This document shows positions 11,674 to 24,043 of a stretch of DNA of 64,000 nt, one piece after another. Position numbers and translations under genes: made by a program. The notes beneath the pieces are model-generated. The model searched no databases. It was not told where the DNA came from and saw nothing but the letters and a program-made list of their open reading frames with translations. The DNA is taken from the NCBI GenBank assembly GCA_025504975.1, contig JANUWI010000003.1, positions 310,001 through 374,000 of the forward strand, in the 5' to 3' direction. Source of the stretch: Plenodomus lindquistii (Eukaryota; Ascomycota; Dothideomycetes; Pleosporales; Leptosphaeriaceae). Position 1 is the first letter of the stretch; every line of letters begins with the position of its first letter.

Positions 11674-13758
11674 GAACAACCAATGCAGTATCAATGTCGA
11701 ATTTTGGGGGAAGGGTGGGCAAGGGAGGCGGCGAAAGAGTAACGCATTTTGGACTTGGAAAACACCAGATGTTTATAGAAAAAATAGAGCAAATTGTTGT
11801 TGTCGTTGTCTCCTTCCTTTTGGCCATATGTGAAAGTGTGCACCTTGCAATCAGCATAGACGTGCTCAGCAGATTACAGATCCGCTCCATCTACACAGTA
11901 CCTACCCATCAAAAATTATGCTCTTACAAAAATTCATCTGCTCATAACTAACTTTTGACTGAAAGAGATCCCTTCGCAAGCAAACAATGTGCTGTATCGT
12001 GTCCCGATGCACGCCGATCCGAAAGTAGGAGAAAGTGCCAGTGTCATCTAGCAGTCCTGTCCCTGGACGTGTCGCATGATCAGGGCGACCTGTGGATTAT
12101 CTAACCGCTCAGGGTCCTTAATGAGTCGGTCGTTCTCCGATTATACTGTACTTGCTTGCTGGCCGCGCGTCCTTGGGAATTGGGGGAGTGATCCACGTCT
12201 GGAGTTGAGGTGTCGTTGTCGCTGCCGCCTGAACAAGTGGCAAAATCTAGGGCGGCAGGAGCAGCCAATCAATTGATTCCGTACACTAGCGCTAGACCGA
12301 TACGGAGGACCATTCGAAGAGACACACGAAATAGGCTGTACACCTTGGGCCATAGTGCAGGATCGTTAAACGGAGGGGATGCAGTACATATCAACCTGTA
12401 CTTCTGGTGTTGTATCGAAGAATCGAGTCAGGAGAAGCAGACAAGGTATAGGGGCGGAAAGTGATACCCCTCAACAAACTCTTTGATATGCGACAGAGCA
12501 TAGAGCGCACAGCACAGTAAACCGATAAGATGCTGTTTCACAAGTATCTGACGGCAATGCAGTCTGTAGAGAATACTTGCAGATAAAGTGTCGCTGGTGG
12601 GCTGTGGTGGTATAGGTTGAGGCCTCTCGAAAGATCCAACCAGGACTTCACAGAAAGTTGGTCGAGATACCGAGTCGAGACACCACCCCTCGCTATGTTA
12701 ATTACCGCTACTACTGGTATTGGAGACACTTGAAGACTCTCGCTCAGAGGAAATGAGACGTAACGCGTCCTTTTGCACGCGGTGTATAGGGTTACTGTAC
12801 AGACGCGCCAATTGCCCGATCTTGCTCGCCTCCTTAATATCAGAGGATCCTTCGGCATGAAGGCAAATGTATGAAATCTCGTCACAATGACCACGTTTCT
12901 AAGCTCACTGTAAGCGTGAGGGTACTGTGTCTCACAAGATGGGCCGACCAGAAGCAGCGACAAGTCTCGACCCGCGTGATCAACCCCCCACCTGACACAG
13001 ACAGCCACGTCACGAAGGTGCGCCAGCGATGTGTCGAAGGATCACGCAACGTGTAGGAATAAATTGCGCAGAATTGAGAAGACGTCTGTGAGATTGTTGC
13101 AGTCGTCGAAAGAGCTCTCCGTATTGGTGATTCGAAGTGCTGGGGCTGGGACAAAACCACGACCCAGAGAAGTGCGACGCGTGTGGAATCAAAACACCAA
13201 GCTCTTCCAATCCGTCCACCCATCCCAGATTTCCTTATCCGGTAAAACAAAGAACGTCAAGATGATGAGAGGCACTATCGTATAGTGTTTGCTTCGGACA
13301 GTGAGTTGTGTGTAGTATTGACCAAACCTCAAGGTCGAGACAACGCGTGACAGGCAGTGAGACGTCGGCAGGCTTCACTATCAATCAACATGATAAACAG
13401 GCAGCAGTATCGGTCTTGAATCACGCGTAGCAAAGTCGACCAGAAATAAAGGATCGTACATGTCTGCCTATGTTGAGGCAGCCAGCACGCGACAGCAATG
13501 ACCGCGAGCATCATGTGCAATCAAGATAGCAACCAAGTGGGGAGGAGTTGGCACGAACGAGATCGCTTCCCGAACAGCAGCCACGGGACACCCCGACAAA
13601 ACCAGAATACAGCTGTCGCGCCGCGCCCAGTCAGCGAGCAACATTAGTCTGACTGGAGATCAAATTGGCAGCAAAGTACAAAATCTTTCCTAATTAGGAA
13701 TGGACGATTGTCGTCGCGTGTGATTGATCTGGATGGCACCTGGCCGTTTTGGCGCGCC
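11674..13758. other. Intergenic, no supportable gene
   Basis: About 2.1 kb of normal-composition sequence. Several ORFs of 80-156 codons occur on both strands (for example minus 12538-13008), without motifs, splice continuity or membrane or signal patterns. The right end is the histone H1 promoter. Confidence 0.4.
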
Positions 13759-13765
13759 TATATAA
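13759..13765 (+). promoter_or_regulatory. TATA box of the histone H1 gene
   Basis: TATATAA lies 157 bases before the H1 start codon in an otherwise GC-rich stretch. TATA elements are usual in histone gene promoters. The intervening leader is pyrimidine-rich (cttcc, ccccc), as in many highly expressed fungal genes. Confidence 0.5.
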
Positions 13766-13915
13766 CAGCATGCCCCGCCCAACGCATGCGGCTTGCTTAA
13801 ACCCAGTGACTTCCTGCTCAACCACCACACGCGTCCCCCCATCGAATCCTACGTGTCGACCTTCGTTCGAAGCATCAGTATCTCTTCGATCTTGTCATCC
13901 CAAAAATTACCAACA

Positions 13916-14930
13916 ATGCCTCCCAAGAAGTCCACCACTGCAGCGGCCGCAACCAAGAAGACGAGCGCCGCCGCCGCACCTGCCCATGGCTCCTACATTG
14001 GTATGTTGCCTTGTTTCTCAACACAACGCCGTCGCACTGCGAGCGCGTTTGGTGCATCGTGATCGCGTGCCAATGCTGACTGTTCTCCATAGACATGGTA
14101 AAAGATGCCATCATCAACGTAAGTCAATCTTCTGAGGCGCATTGCGTCCCCGCACTTGCGCTTGCGACGCCTACCCGCCGACTCCGGCTCGAGGCCAAGG
14201 CAACCCATCCAATCCAGTGAATATGCTTGCTGACATGCTGTTTGCATCTTGCAGCTTAAGGAACGCAACGGTTCCAGCAGACAGGCTATCCAGAAATATA
14301 TCCAGGCCAACAACAAAGTCAGCAACCTTAGCGACACCCAGTTCAGGAACCACGTCAACCGTGCCATCACTTCTGGCGAGGAGAAGGGTGACTTCACAAG
14401 GCCCAAGGGTACCTCAGGCCCTGTAAAGCTGGCTAAAAAGGAGGCTAAGCCGGCTGCTGCCACCGAGAAGAAGGAGGCGAAGCCCAAGGCAGAGAAGAAG
14501 GCTGCTGCCGCCCCCAAGAAGGCTCCCGCTACAGTATGTGTTGACCCTATCTGTCCTCGAACCCACACTCATGTTCTCTCAGAAAGCGAAGGCCGCCACC
14601 ACCGCTAAGAAGGCTGCTGCGCCCAAGAAGGCTGCTGAGAAGAAGGCCGCCGCTCCTAAAAAGACCACTGCCGCTGCTGCGAAGCCAAAGGCCAACGCCA
14701 GCAAGCCCCGCAAGACTGCACCAGCATCCGCCGTGGAGGACCCAGTCACACGTGTCCTAGGAAAGACTAAGTCTGGACGTGTCACCAAGACCAAGGCTCC
14801 CGCCGCCGCAAAGGCCGCAAAGGCCACCACAACCAAGAAGGCTGCCGCACCCAAGAAGGCCGCTGAGAAGAAGACCGCAGCAGCAAAGAAAGCAACACCC
14901 ACAAAGAAGTCACCAAAGGCTAAGGCATGA
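13916..14930 (+). CDS. Histone H1 (linker histone)
   Basis: Four exons, 13916-14000, 14093-14118, 14255-14533 and 14583-14930, give 245 aa. The N-terminal tail is MPPKKSTT followed by Ala/Lys-rich sequence. The globular H15 winged-helix domain spans about residues 22-95: SYIDMVKDAIINLKERNGSS, then RQAIQKYI and FRNHVNRAI. The long C-terminal tail is almost entirely Lys, Ala and Pro with repeated AAAPKKAAEKK blocks, as expected for a protein that binds linker DNA between nucleosomes and compacts chromatin in the nucleus. Introns of 92, 136 and 49 bases have GTATGT or GTAAGT donors; two interrupt the start of the globular domain. Pezizomycotina usually carry a single H1 gene. Codon use is strongly C- and G-ending (AAG, GCC), consistent with high expression. 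Confidence 0.95.
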
Positions 14931-15841
14931 ATGCCTTGTGTATAAGCCTCGTTACCTTCACTTTGTTGATCTCTTCTTATCTCTAGCGACCTGTGGTCTC
15001 CCCGACTGATTCCAACGTGACGATCCTCGTGGGATCGCCGCCTTTATAGTCATGTTCGCACTTCGATGTGTATCGCGATATCCTTTTTCTCTCAACGACT
15101 CTCTGTTACTATGGGTGGGCAACTGGCGTGGTGCGGGTACAAGGCAGGACCAAGTGTTCATCTGAGGCTATGCCTGTCGGTCATATCATGTTGGCGGGGC
15201 GTTTGGGCGCGTGTTATCTTCGACACTACTACTACTGTATTATTTCTCTTGCGTAGATGATTCGGAGGCTTTCTCCGACATAGTATGGGGAGGGTAGCTA
15301 CGACGTGATGCACTCGTCTCAGGAATGAAAATCCAAACACACTTCAAACATTAGCGCGTCTTGGGGAGTTGTGACGGTGACGTTGTTCAATGGGGACACG
15401 CGAAGGGGGCCACGTATGTGATATACCTGAAGAACCTTCCATGATTGGAAGCGAATTGGCTTTGTACGTGGTGACGACAGTCTCGGAAGCCGAATCTCTT
15501 CTGGTGCGTACGTGTTCAAGTCTCGCACAAGGCCTGTCGATCGTGCGAGCCCATCACTAAAACCTTGCAGTCTGCTATTCAGTTGAGTTTCTTCAAATTG
15601 TGCACGTCGCCAGCGCTAGGAGCTGAAGGCAGGCAGGATGCGAGAGATGTTCAACAGAGATATGACCGCACGGTGTACTTCATCATGTCAAATGGGAGAG
15701 CCCATACAGGTGGTTGTTTCATGGTTCATCATGATTTCATTGTCGCATATTTGCAGCTCGTAAGCTGTTCCAAACCACAATCCCTCATCAGACCCATGAC
15801 ACTCCTTCCCTTTCCTTCGCCATGTCTTTCCAACGGAGCGC
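14931..15841. other. Convergent intergenic region between H1 and S20
   Basis: About 0.9 kb holding the 3' ends of two convergently transcribed genes. No gene-like ORF. No canonical AATAAA was needed or used for the calls. Confidence 0.5.
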
Positions 15842-16244
15842 TTATGCGGCGATGGTGACCTCGACCTCGACACCAGCCTCGATGTTGATGATGATCTGCT
15901 TGACGACCTCGGTAGGTGCGTGGAGATCGATGAGGCGCTTGTGGATGCGCATCTCAAAGGTGTCCCAGGTCTTGGAGCCCTCACCGCAAGGCGTCTTACG
16001 GGTGGTGATCTTCAAGTGCTTGGTGGGCAGGCGGACGGGGCCCTTGACGCGGAGGTCCTTGTTCTTGGCACGGTCGATGAGCTCCTGGCACACCTTCTCG
16101 AGCGACTTGACGTTGCGCGAGGTGAGGGTGATGCGGATCTTGTGGATCTTGGGGCCCTCGCCGAAGTCCTTCTCAGGCTTGTCTGCGGACGTGTTAGATG
16201 GTGGAGGCGCAATGGCTGGTGGGGCTTGACATACTGTAAGACAT
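15842..16244 (-). CDS. rps20: 40S ribosomal protein S20 (uS10)
   Basis: Two exons on the minus strand: 16244-16235 (ATG TCT TAC plus one base) and 16182-15842, separated by a 52-base intron with a GTATGT donor. The product is 116 aa, near the usual 115-121 aa of the family. Family signatures are read directly: KIHKIRITLTSRNVKSLEKV, RVKGPVRLPTK, LKITTRKTPCGEGSKTW and FEMRIHKRLIDL, ending with VEVEVTIAA. uS10 lies in the head of the small ribosomal subunit and is essential. An intron after the first few codons is common in fungal ribosomal protein genes and may carry regulatory signals. Strong C-ending codon bias fits very high expression. It diverges from the CUE-domain gene starting at 16611. 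Confidence 0.97.
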
Positions 16245-16610
16245 GATGTCGGGTTGGGTGGATGGAGTGTGGTGTGTTGAAGGTGCTGGATGAGTTGCAG
16301 TCACGACCTGGATCCTTGATCACGGTAATGTGATGACTGGTGTGGTTTTGCGTTGCGACGGCGTTGTCGTTGAAGATCGAAATGTTGAGATTCGCGACCG
16401 CCAAATTCGCTGTGTGTGCCAAGATTGCGGACGCTAGTGCCGTCTTGGGTATCGCGCCATCTGGAGATTCCGCTTAGACATGAGCCATCGTGAGTCCATG
16501 ACGGAGGACAAACAGCAAAAATAAATTCTGGAGGGCAGCTGTCGCACCCCGAAACTAACACTGACTTCGACAGGCAACGTGGATACGAAAAACCACCCTC
16601 CTGCCTACAC
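16245..16610. promoter_or_regulatory. Shared upstream region of S20 and the CUE-domain gene
   Basis: The 366 bases between the two divergent start codons must contain both promoters and leaders. I see no clear TATA box. Further non-coding introns in the S20 leader are possible. Confidence 0.4.
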
Positions 16611-18654
16611 ATGATGTCTCTACCCCACTTTGCGCCATTTCCAAATGCGAAAGTCAGGCAGAGCATACGACCACAGGAGTGGCAACTATACCTGGACTCC
16701 TGGTCGTCGTTGGCAGAATACTACCTTAGACTCGGGGATCAGAAATTTCTCTCGGCAGCGAAGGAGGAAGACTCGCTAACAACTTTCCTTTCATCGTTCT
16801 ATCATGAGTTGGCCAGAGACGACAGCTTGGCAACCCAAGTGATGAGCTTGCGAAAGAAGTGCTTCTATCTCTTGCACAGACTATTCTATTTGGAGAACCA
16901 GATCGTTTCGCTTCTCAATTGGCCCACTTTATCAGACATATGTCATGTCTATCCGAAGAGCCAACAATTTCACACATTGCTCCAGAACCTATGGGCACGA
17001 AGAGGTGGTGCGATCGAGAAGTCATTGCAAACAGCAAAAAATTCGCTGATTCACAATCTGGAGTCCAAAAGACCGGAAGAAGCAGAGGGCACACTCGATC
17101 GGATAGCACCCCTGCTCAAAGTTTCCCCAGACGCCAGCGTCTACATGCTCACAGGTTCCGACTTCCTGGATTCCTTGTACGCAGCCTATCCAAACGTACC
17201 GCAGCCGATGCAGAAAAAGCTAGTCACCGTGGCGTACTTGGGTCTCACAGCAGCCTTGGAAGGTTCAAAACCGAACTATTCACTCCTATCAGACCACTTA
17301 TACAGCCTTAAGTCGAGCGAAGAGCAAGCTCAGAAACAAGCGCCAGGGACGAAGACACTGGTTGCAGACCTTGTCACGAACACGCCCATATTGGAGAAAA
17401 TTAGAGAAAAGGCCATATCTCCGGAAGCAACGCGAGTGAAGAATACTGCAGCATCACTGAGCGCATTCCGGCAACCAGGGGTCGCTCGACCGAAGAGGCT
17501 CATCCGACGAAAGGTTGACAAAGGAAAGGGCGCAGTCACGAAAGATGACTACGGACATGGTGCATTCAACAATGAGATACATGTCCACCGCATGAGCATG
17601 ATCACTCAAATACAGGATCTTTTCCCTGATCTCGGTGCAGGCTTCATCATAAGATTACTAGATGAATATGGCGAAGACATTGAGCAAGTCACCGCGCATT
17701 TGCTAGAAGATTCATTGCCTCCACATCTCGCTGACGCTGATCGCAGCGAGAAACTGTATGTTGTCCTCTTGTCATTGCCCGTGGTCTGCATATTGACTAA
17801 CATTGAGCAGACCGGCCACACCAGCAGTTGAGCACTCCAACTTACCGCCGAAATCTAGCCAACATTTACCTATTTACGATCAAACATTACCCACACGGCG
17901 CAATGTGTTTGATGATGATGAGTTCGATAAGCTTGCAGTCGACAGCTCTCGTTTGCACATTGGACGTAGAGGTCAAGATCTCAACGCAGACAAGATTCTC
18001 TCCGATCGCACCAAGGCGCCCGCAAAGTCTGCAATACTAGCAGCATTGGCTGCGTTTGACTCCGACGATGATGAACGTGACGATACATACGACGCAGAAG
18101 ACGTTGGTGCTTCAGTCGACACGGCTGCCCCTGGCGCAGATGACGCTGACGCCGACCTCCATGACAAGAACGAGGAAGCTTTGTTTCGCGCCTTCACCAT
18201 GACTCCCGAGCTGTTTGGTCGAGAATCAGATACAAGAAGAGGGAAAGCCCGCATGGCCTTGAAGAGCGAGACAGGCATGACTGACGAAGCCATCGAGGGT
18301 TGGGCCATCATGATCGGGCGCGATCCCAAGCGATTACGCCGTCTCGAAGCAAAATTCTCCACTTTTAAAGGTCAGCAGCGCGAGCTACAATCTACATCCT
18401 GGAAAGACAGCGGTGACGAGGGCAATGGTGATGGACAGAGCGGTCGAGGAGGATTCGGTGGCCGCGGTCGGGGTAGAGGCAGAGGACGTGGTGGACCTAG
18501 CGGTGGAAGAGGCGGCAATGTCGCAGGTGCTGCTGACGATAAGGGCACACAGGTGTCGCGGCAGAGGAAGGAAGCCAACAAGGGTTCGAGTGCGAATCAT
18601 AACCGCAAAGCGCAGCGTGGAAAGAAGATGGCTAGAGCCGGCTTCTCCGGATAG
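16611..18654 (+). CDS. cue3: CUE-domain protein, Cue3/ASCC2-like ribosome-rescue factor
   Basis: Two exons, 16611-17755 and 17811-18654, joined across a 55-base intron (GTATGT donor, GACTAAC branch), give 662 aa. The N-terminal ~260 residues are helical (QSIRPQEWQLYLDSW, LRKKCFYLLHRLFYL). A CUE ubiquitin-binding domain lies at about 327-370 (MITQIQDLFPDLG, then LLDEYGEDIEQVTAHLLED). After it come an acidic region, a conserved TPELFGRESDTRRGKAR segment and an RGG-rich stretch (GRGRGRGRGRGG) with a basic C-terminus. This order matches yeast Cue3/Rqt3 and human ASCC2, subunits of the complex that splits collided ribosomes and binds K63-linked ubiquitin; the CUE and helical parts are seen, the complex role is inferred from homologs. 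Start could be either of the two adjacent ATGs. Confidence 0.9.
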
Positions 18655-20454
18655 CTGATGTGACCTTCCTTGCTGACACGAAGCACATGTTATCCTGGCT
18701 ATATGATGGTCTTACATCCTGGCTATATGATGGTCTTACATCCTGGCTGTATGATGGTCTTACATCCTGGCTGTATGATGGTCTTACATGCAGTGCAGGA
18801 ACATATATGTTCTTGTACGTGAGTGTTTCCAGCAGTGACGAGACGTACCACGCAGGGGGGAGCGAAGGACGAAGTATCAATGTTAGCACGGAATACCTCA
18901 TTTCCAGCACGAACAGTATATGGAGCTTTCTCTCCACGGAAGTGCTGTGTACTATGTTACGAGAGGAATCTGGAAGGCACGCCCAAGTCAACAGATGACT
19001 ATATCATTCCCTGCCAATCAATTGCGAGTATTCTCTGCAGTACTTATTGTAGCATCGCGAATAGGCATTAGTGCCGTCACCTTTCTGCTACTACACACTT
19101 GGAACGGTTGATCATAATCTCCGTTGCAGAATATGCATTATCATCCGCCCTTTGTTGCCGCCCTTGAATCCGGAGACCCGCATGTGATGATAGTCAGAGC
19201 TTACCAGTACATGCCTTTACTGATTTTGAAAGTATCGATACTGCTCGCTCTTCCCTGGTGCACGATGCAGGTAAGAGCTAGTAACACTTTGCGAAGAGTT
19301 ACTGGTTGGACGAAATATAATTTGCTCTTAGGCAACATTGGTGTTGAAGTGTCGAACTCTATGCACTGCTTTGAAGGCATGCGCAATTCAATCCAGCTGT
19401 GCGTACATATTGACTCGAATCGTGAGAAATGCATTAACTCACCTTACCTAATTCAATGTGACCTGTACTCTGACTAAAGTGGCAATTGCTCTGTTCTCGA
19501 TGCCCCTTCCTGCACTGCTGGCCCCAATCACGCGATGTAACCTCACCACCACCACCACCACCATCCATCATTCCTTGCGTGTCGTCACAACGCTCCACTC
19601 GCTACACCATGCCTCTACTCCATCACCTTCAAACGAAAACATCCAGTCCCCCTTCCAGGTGCAACACCCACCGGAGCCGCTTACACAGATCTCTCGGCTA
19701 GTCGACGCGCCACTACGCCCAGTGCGGTAAGATCTAGCGAGCGGGAACAGACCCTCGGGCTGTGGTTGGTGGGAGCACGATAGCGAGAACAAGAGTCCTT
19801 CTGGAAACAGGGGTGAGCGAGACGGAGCGTGACGGGGCGTTTAGGCGAAGAGATATGGCAAACGGCGATGGACAAGGGTAGACGATATGTGGGAAGAGCG
19901 GTGGGCGAGCGGGAAGAGGCGGATTGTGCTGTGGAAGATTTGGAATACCTGAGATAGGATTCTGTCATGGTGGATTGAGGCGACGATTGAGAGCATGCTA
20001 ATGTACACAGTTAGGTACATAACGGATTTGGTCGATTCATAACACGTTCCAACCACCCTCATTGATAGACATTGAGACCTACAGCCTCGCTATCAATATA
20101 GACGTCCTGCACGAGAAGTACTCTCGCCTGCCCTCGTCGCTGCACATGCGTCATCAAGCGAGAACGCGTCCTCCGATTAGACTCCTTCGTGGTGGTGGCG
20201 TATATGCGCGGCATCGTGTGCCGTAGAGTTTCGGTAAACGGGGCTTATGTTGAAGTCTAGAATGTTGTTGGTGCTGATAACACGTGCCGATAGAGAAACA
20301 GGGAAGCTCTTAGACACAAAGGATCGATAGGGTTCGGGAGGCGTGACGTGTGGTGATGCAGAACAAACTCCGTCGAACAAGATTAACAATGAGCGCTTGT
20401 GAAATGTACAGGTCGTAACGCCGTGAGCGTGTCTACTGAATGAAAAGGAAAGCA
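18655..20454. other. Intergenic region with a short tandem repeat
   Basis: About 1.8 kb. It holds a 24-bp tandem repeat right after the CUE gene and a (cca)n patch near 19545-19570. The ORF at 19124-19477 has no recognisable features. No gene is called. Confidence 0.4.
18693..18788. repeat. 24-bp tandem repeat, four copies
   Basis: Four head-to-tail 24-base units beginning tcctggct and ending gatggtcttaca. Copies 1 and 2 have 'ctatatg' and copies 3 and 4 have 'ctgtatg' at one position, so pairs share a single transition. The array starts 39 bases after the CUE-gene stop codon, so it probably lies in its 3' untranslated region. Confidence 0.9.
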
Positions 20455-21593
20455 CTATATTGCCGCAAGCTCATTGAGCGCGCATGAAAGATGACGACGT
20501 GCTTCAAGTTCGTTGATGCCAAGATGCGCGCGGTAGTGGTGTGTGACGATGCTGACGACCGCCCTATATGTTGTGTACCTGTAAGACAGTCAGCCCGATA
20601 CTTCTGCAGCCTGACAGGGAACACCTACATCAATAGCCGTGAACGTATACTGTCGGTTTTCAAGGGGCACTCGCCCAACCCTTCAAGAAAAGACGCGCTA
20701 CCCTCAGCAATTCCTCCCGTCATGAGCGGATCACCCCATATGACGTTGGAGAAGCCCACAAGTCCGGTGATCCGCCTGGTCTCTTCATCAATGAGTACAT
20801 TCGATGGGTCGCAGACCGTCAGCGCTACGAGGCGGGGCTCCGTAACGTCTTCCAGAAAATGTGCGTGCTTGCCGACGTAGTATCGTATGCTGTCGTAAGG
20901 AACAGTGACTAACATGTCTTCTGCATCACGGAGTCCAGCTTCGAGGAGTGCAAGGAAAGCTTCTCGCCAGGAGTTGCTGCCCTTCTTTGCGAAGACACGA
21001 TGCGTCATACCGAATTGTGTTGCCGAGAGAGAGGTGAGAGCGCGGACGTAAGTGCCCAAGGTTCGGTCTATTATCTGCTGTTCGGCCGTTGTGAGATATG
21101 GGGACATCTCGGACAGCCTGCGTCCTGGAATATGGCTGATCATTAGAAACGGTATTCCGATGGGCCCTCCGGTGCTATCATGCTTGATGAGTTGCGGAAC
21201 GGGAATTTGCGTGTACTCGCGAAGCGTTTCGAGTGTTTTACGCTCGGTATCCAGGAGATGCTTCTCATGACGAAGGAGTCGGACATTGTGTGAAGGCGGG
21301 CACTTCAGCACGAGACAACTGCCATCTCCAAGTCTTGTAAGGAAGACTTGATGTAGGCTCCCAGTCAGGTATTCTACCTGGTGAACGGTGATCTTCGAGG
21401 ACCGGAATACGCTTCTGAGTATCCTTTGTATGCTTGGAAAGTCGGGTGTCGCTGTACAGGTACGTGAGGATGCTGACGAGGATGATGAAGACGAGGAGAT
21501 TGTTGAGGAGGGTCGACCTGCTTGAACAGCGTAGGTGCCACGGCTCATGGTAACGAAGGGATAAACTGCAACATCTAGGGGGGGAAGGTGCAT
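20455..21593 (-). CDS. APH-fold (aminoglycoside phosphotransferase-like) protein, possible pseudokinase
   Basis: Two minus-strand exons, 21593-20629 and 20578-20455, joined across a 50-base intron (GTAGGT donor, GGCTGACT branch, TTACAG acceptor), give 362 aa, or 347 aa from the in-frame ATG at 21548. The second exon supplies the usual C-terminal helix (YTTYRAVVSIVTHHYRA, then a LGINELEARRHL segment). A Ser-rich N-terminus precedes an APH/choline-kinase fold: CLVLKCPPSHNVRLLRHEK (nucleotide-binding Lys), GIPFLMISHIPGRRLSEM, and FSNVIWGDPLM. The catalytic loop reads LTVCDPSNVLID, with Val where HxDxxxxN enzymes have the Asp five residues before Asn, and the metal-binding Asp of the usual 'IDF' is Gly (GLVGFSN). 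Many fungal APH-like genes sit in secondary-metabolite clusters, but no such cluster is visible here. Substrate unknown. Confidence 0.8.
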
Positions 21594-22760
21594 TATGAGT
21601 GTTGTAGGACGACCTAAGGGTAAGCTAAACGCGGAAGTTTAGCGAGATGCTGGTCCACAAGGCTGACCTGTATGGAGCGCTTCATACTGGGTCCGGCCCA
21701 TGGGTTATGAACACTCTCATGTTGTACATGTGAAATGCGTTCGGTTTTCTTCTTTACTTCATGATCCTCCTCGATCCTCCGGACGCTGCTTCTCATGATT
21801 CATGATTCAGTGTACATAAAAGCACATATTCACTGACCGAGCATGACCGAGATATGAGAGCTCAGGGAGAAGCCGATAATCATCGGCAGCACAGATACGT
21901 ACCTGCCAATGTATGGCCGTGTACCTTCTTACCCTAGCCAGCACGGAAGCCAGATCCTCGCAACGCCTTCAGGCCATATAAGCAGTCTTTCCGCTAAGAT
22001 GGCTGCATTGGCAAAGGAACTTTGATCATGCAACTACGGGGCGTAGAAACATGGGCCTAAATGACTGACGAATGCTTAGAGGGAAACAAAAGCTCTACAC
22101 AGTATGCAAAGAGAGACAAGCAAGGCGTCAAAATGGTGGAGGACCAGCCTCAATCTTCGTCAAATGTATCCGCATAAAGTTAGACCCTCCGCGTAAGAGT
22201 CAGCTATAGTCTTAGGTGATTGGGTACCGTTAGTGTGGTTTAACGAACGCGACATCTTGGACACTAGACGCGCATCTGTTTAATGATACCTGGTGATGAA
22301 ACATGGGCAACGATGAGCGAGCCCATCACCTGTTAACCTAGTTCAAATTGCGAGACTGAAGCGAATGGTCAGCACACGGTTCTAACACCATGCTAGGCGA
22401 GAGAAGCGTCCAATGAGGGTCTTGCTTGATACAAACCTATCTTACTTCCTCATTTCTAACTGTCCATCCAGTCTGTGGGCGTTTTCGAAGTTGAGCTCCA
22501 CACATCGTCATGTTCGTCGTCACCAGATACCCGGCAGGCCGGAGACGAGCGGGCTCGTTGGCGACATGAAGTGTCAGGCCAACCTTGTCACAGGACGTCA
22601 TACAAAACTTGCTTTCTTAGGCAGGTGCGACCGCCCACATAAGCCACTCAAGCCATCATCGGAGGATGAATTATTTGGATTTGCGGATGTCCGCATGCGC
22701 CAGTCTTGCAGGGCAGCGATGTTCAAAGCGAGCACAATACTGGTCTCAGTAGGCCACGAG
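21594..22760. other. Intergenic, no supportable gene
   Basis: About 1.2 kb between the start of the APH-fold gene and the 3' end of the TAN1 gene. The ORF at 22413-22826 overlaps the TAN1 tail on the opposite strand and shows no motif. Confidence 0.45.
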
Positions 22761-24043
22761 CTAGGTCTCCTCTCGGATTGTAATTGGGGCTGTTGGCTCG
22801 CTCCTGACTTCTGGTATGGCTTCTGAACCAGTTGTGTCTTTCGGTTGGTGAAGCTCCTCCAAGTTGTAACGCTTGAGTCTCTCGAAGTCAGGTCCGACGA
22901 CGCTCATGCCTACAACATTCTGTGCCTCGTTAGCGACTGTCAGACCGAGCGATCAGAGTATGGCACGTGCGCTGCAGGGCTGCGCACTTGTACTCTCATA
23001 CCTTGTAGATCTCCACGAGGATGAGGAGATCGTAATCCTTGAGGTCGACCTTGTGTCCCGAACCTACGGCCGCAGCAACGGATTTGATCACTCCGTCTCT
23101 TTTCAGATCCTTATTGTTTCGTATGGACGGCCTAATGGCAAACTTCACACGACCATTAGTACTTATTTACAGCCACACCAGCCGGAATTAGCAGCAGAAG
23201 TCTGGCTTACTTTCTTTGAAGCCTGGTCTGGACCGTGGAAGTGAGGCGCAAGCACTTGTTTCGCGACAGTCTCGAGACCTTGCTGCGTTGCTTTCTCGTA
23301 TGCAGTAATGGGTGTCAGGCGCTTCACATAACGCAGATTCTTCAGTTGTGCACCATCCGCTACATCTTGGCAGATCTTGTGGACGAATGATACCGGCTCA
23401 AGAGGCTTGCGTGTTCGGAAGAAAATTACTGGGGTTTGTCAGATCGGCATAGCTGCTGGGCATACTGGAGAGCTTACAGCATTGAGTATCGAGCTTGACT
23501 GATGAGAAGAGAGGTTTGGTAGTCGGCTTGCGTATCTCGGCGATTTCCTTCTTGATCTCGTCTTCGATATCACCTCCGTCCGAGTCAGACGCTTCGTCTT
23601 CAGCCGTCACCTTGGCTTCGCTTGACCCATATAATTTTGTTGCATACTGCCGGATGTCAATACGTCTGACTTACCCAGTACGAGATTGTAGAAGCATGAC
23701 ATTGTAGACAGAAACTAACCTCGCCGAACAGATCCCGCAGGTCGGCTACGGATTTTGCTTCCTTGTTCATCGCACAAGTTGCCCAGATGCCAGCATCACC
23801 GGGCTGAATGGCTCGCTTCTCTGCACCTCCGCGGGACACGTCCCAGTTTCTCTTACCCTGGCCCCAAGTCAGTAAAATGATACTAACTGCATCTGCGGAA
23901 CGAGATGTACGACCATGGACAAGCATTGCTGGACTGCATGTCTGTAGGTCACACAACAAAAAGCCGCTCACCTTTGCTTTCTTGTTGCGGCCGTCCTGCC
24001 GGTCATTGGCCTCGGCCTTACGTTTGTTTGAGTTCTCCGCCAT
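22761..24043 (-). CDS. tan1: tRNA acetyltransferase adaptor TAN1 (THUMP domain)
   Basis: Six minus-strand exons: 24043-23972, 23857-23720, 23646-23478, 23428-23211, 23142-23002 and 22925-22761, giving 300 aa (yeast Tan1 is 289). Introns are 114, 73, 49, 68 and 76 bases. The N-terminus is basic (SNKRKAEANDRQDGRNKKAK), then KRNWDVSRGGAEKRAIQPGD and GIWATCAMNKE. The THUMP domain occupies roughly 100-235: FSSVKLDTQC, FFRTRKPLEPVSFVHKICQD, RYVKRLTPITAYEKAT, VKFAIRPSIRNNKDLKRDG and DLLILVEIYKNVVGMSVVG, followed by PDFERLKRYNLEEL. Known role: Tan1 binds tRNA-Ser and tRNA-Leu and directs Kre33/Rra1 to make N4-acetylcytidine at position 12, in the nucleus. The motif order covers the whole family, so the splice model is well supported; the exon 5 acceptor (gtgaag) is weakest. 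Confidence 0.92.

Noticed and set aside
12538..13008. Minus ORF of 156 codons
   Set aside because: No recognisable family, no membrane or secretion signal, and a competing minus ORF overlaps it in another frame.
14538..14902. Second-strand ORF of hydrophobic Ala/Phe/Val repeats opposite histone H1
   Set aside because: It is the antisense shadow of the Lys/Ala-rich H1 tail.
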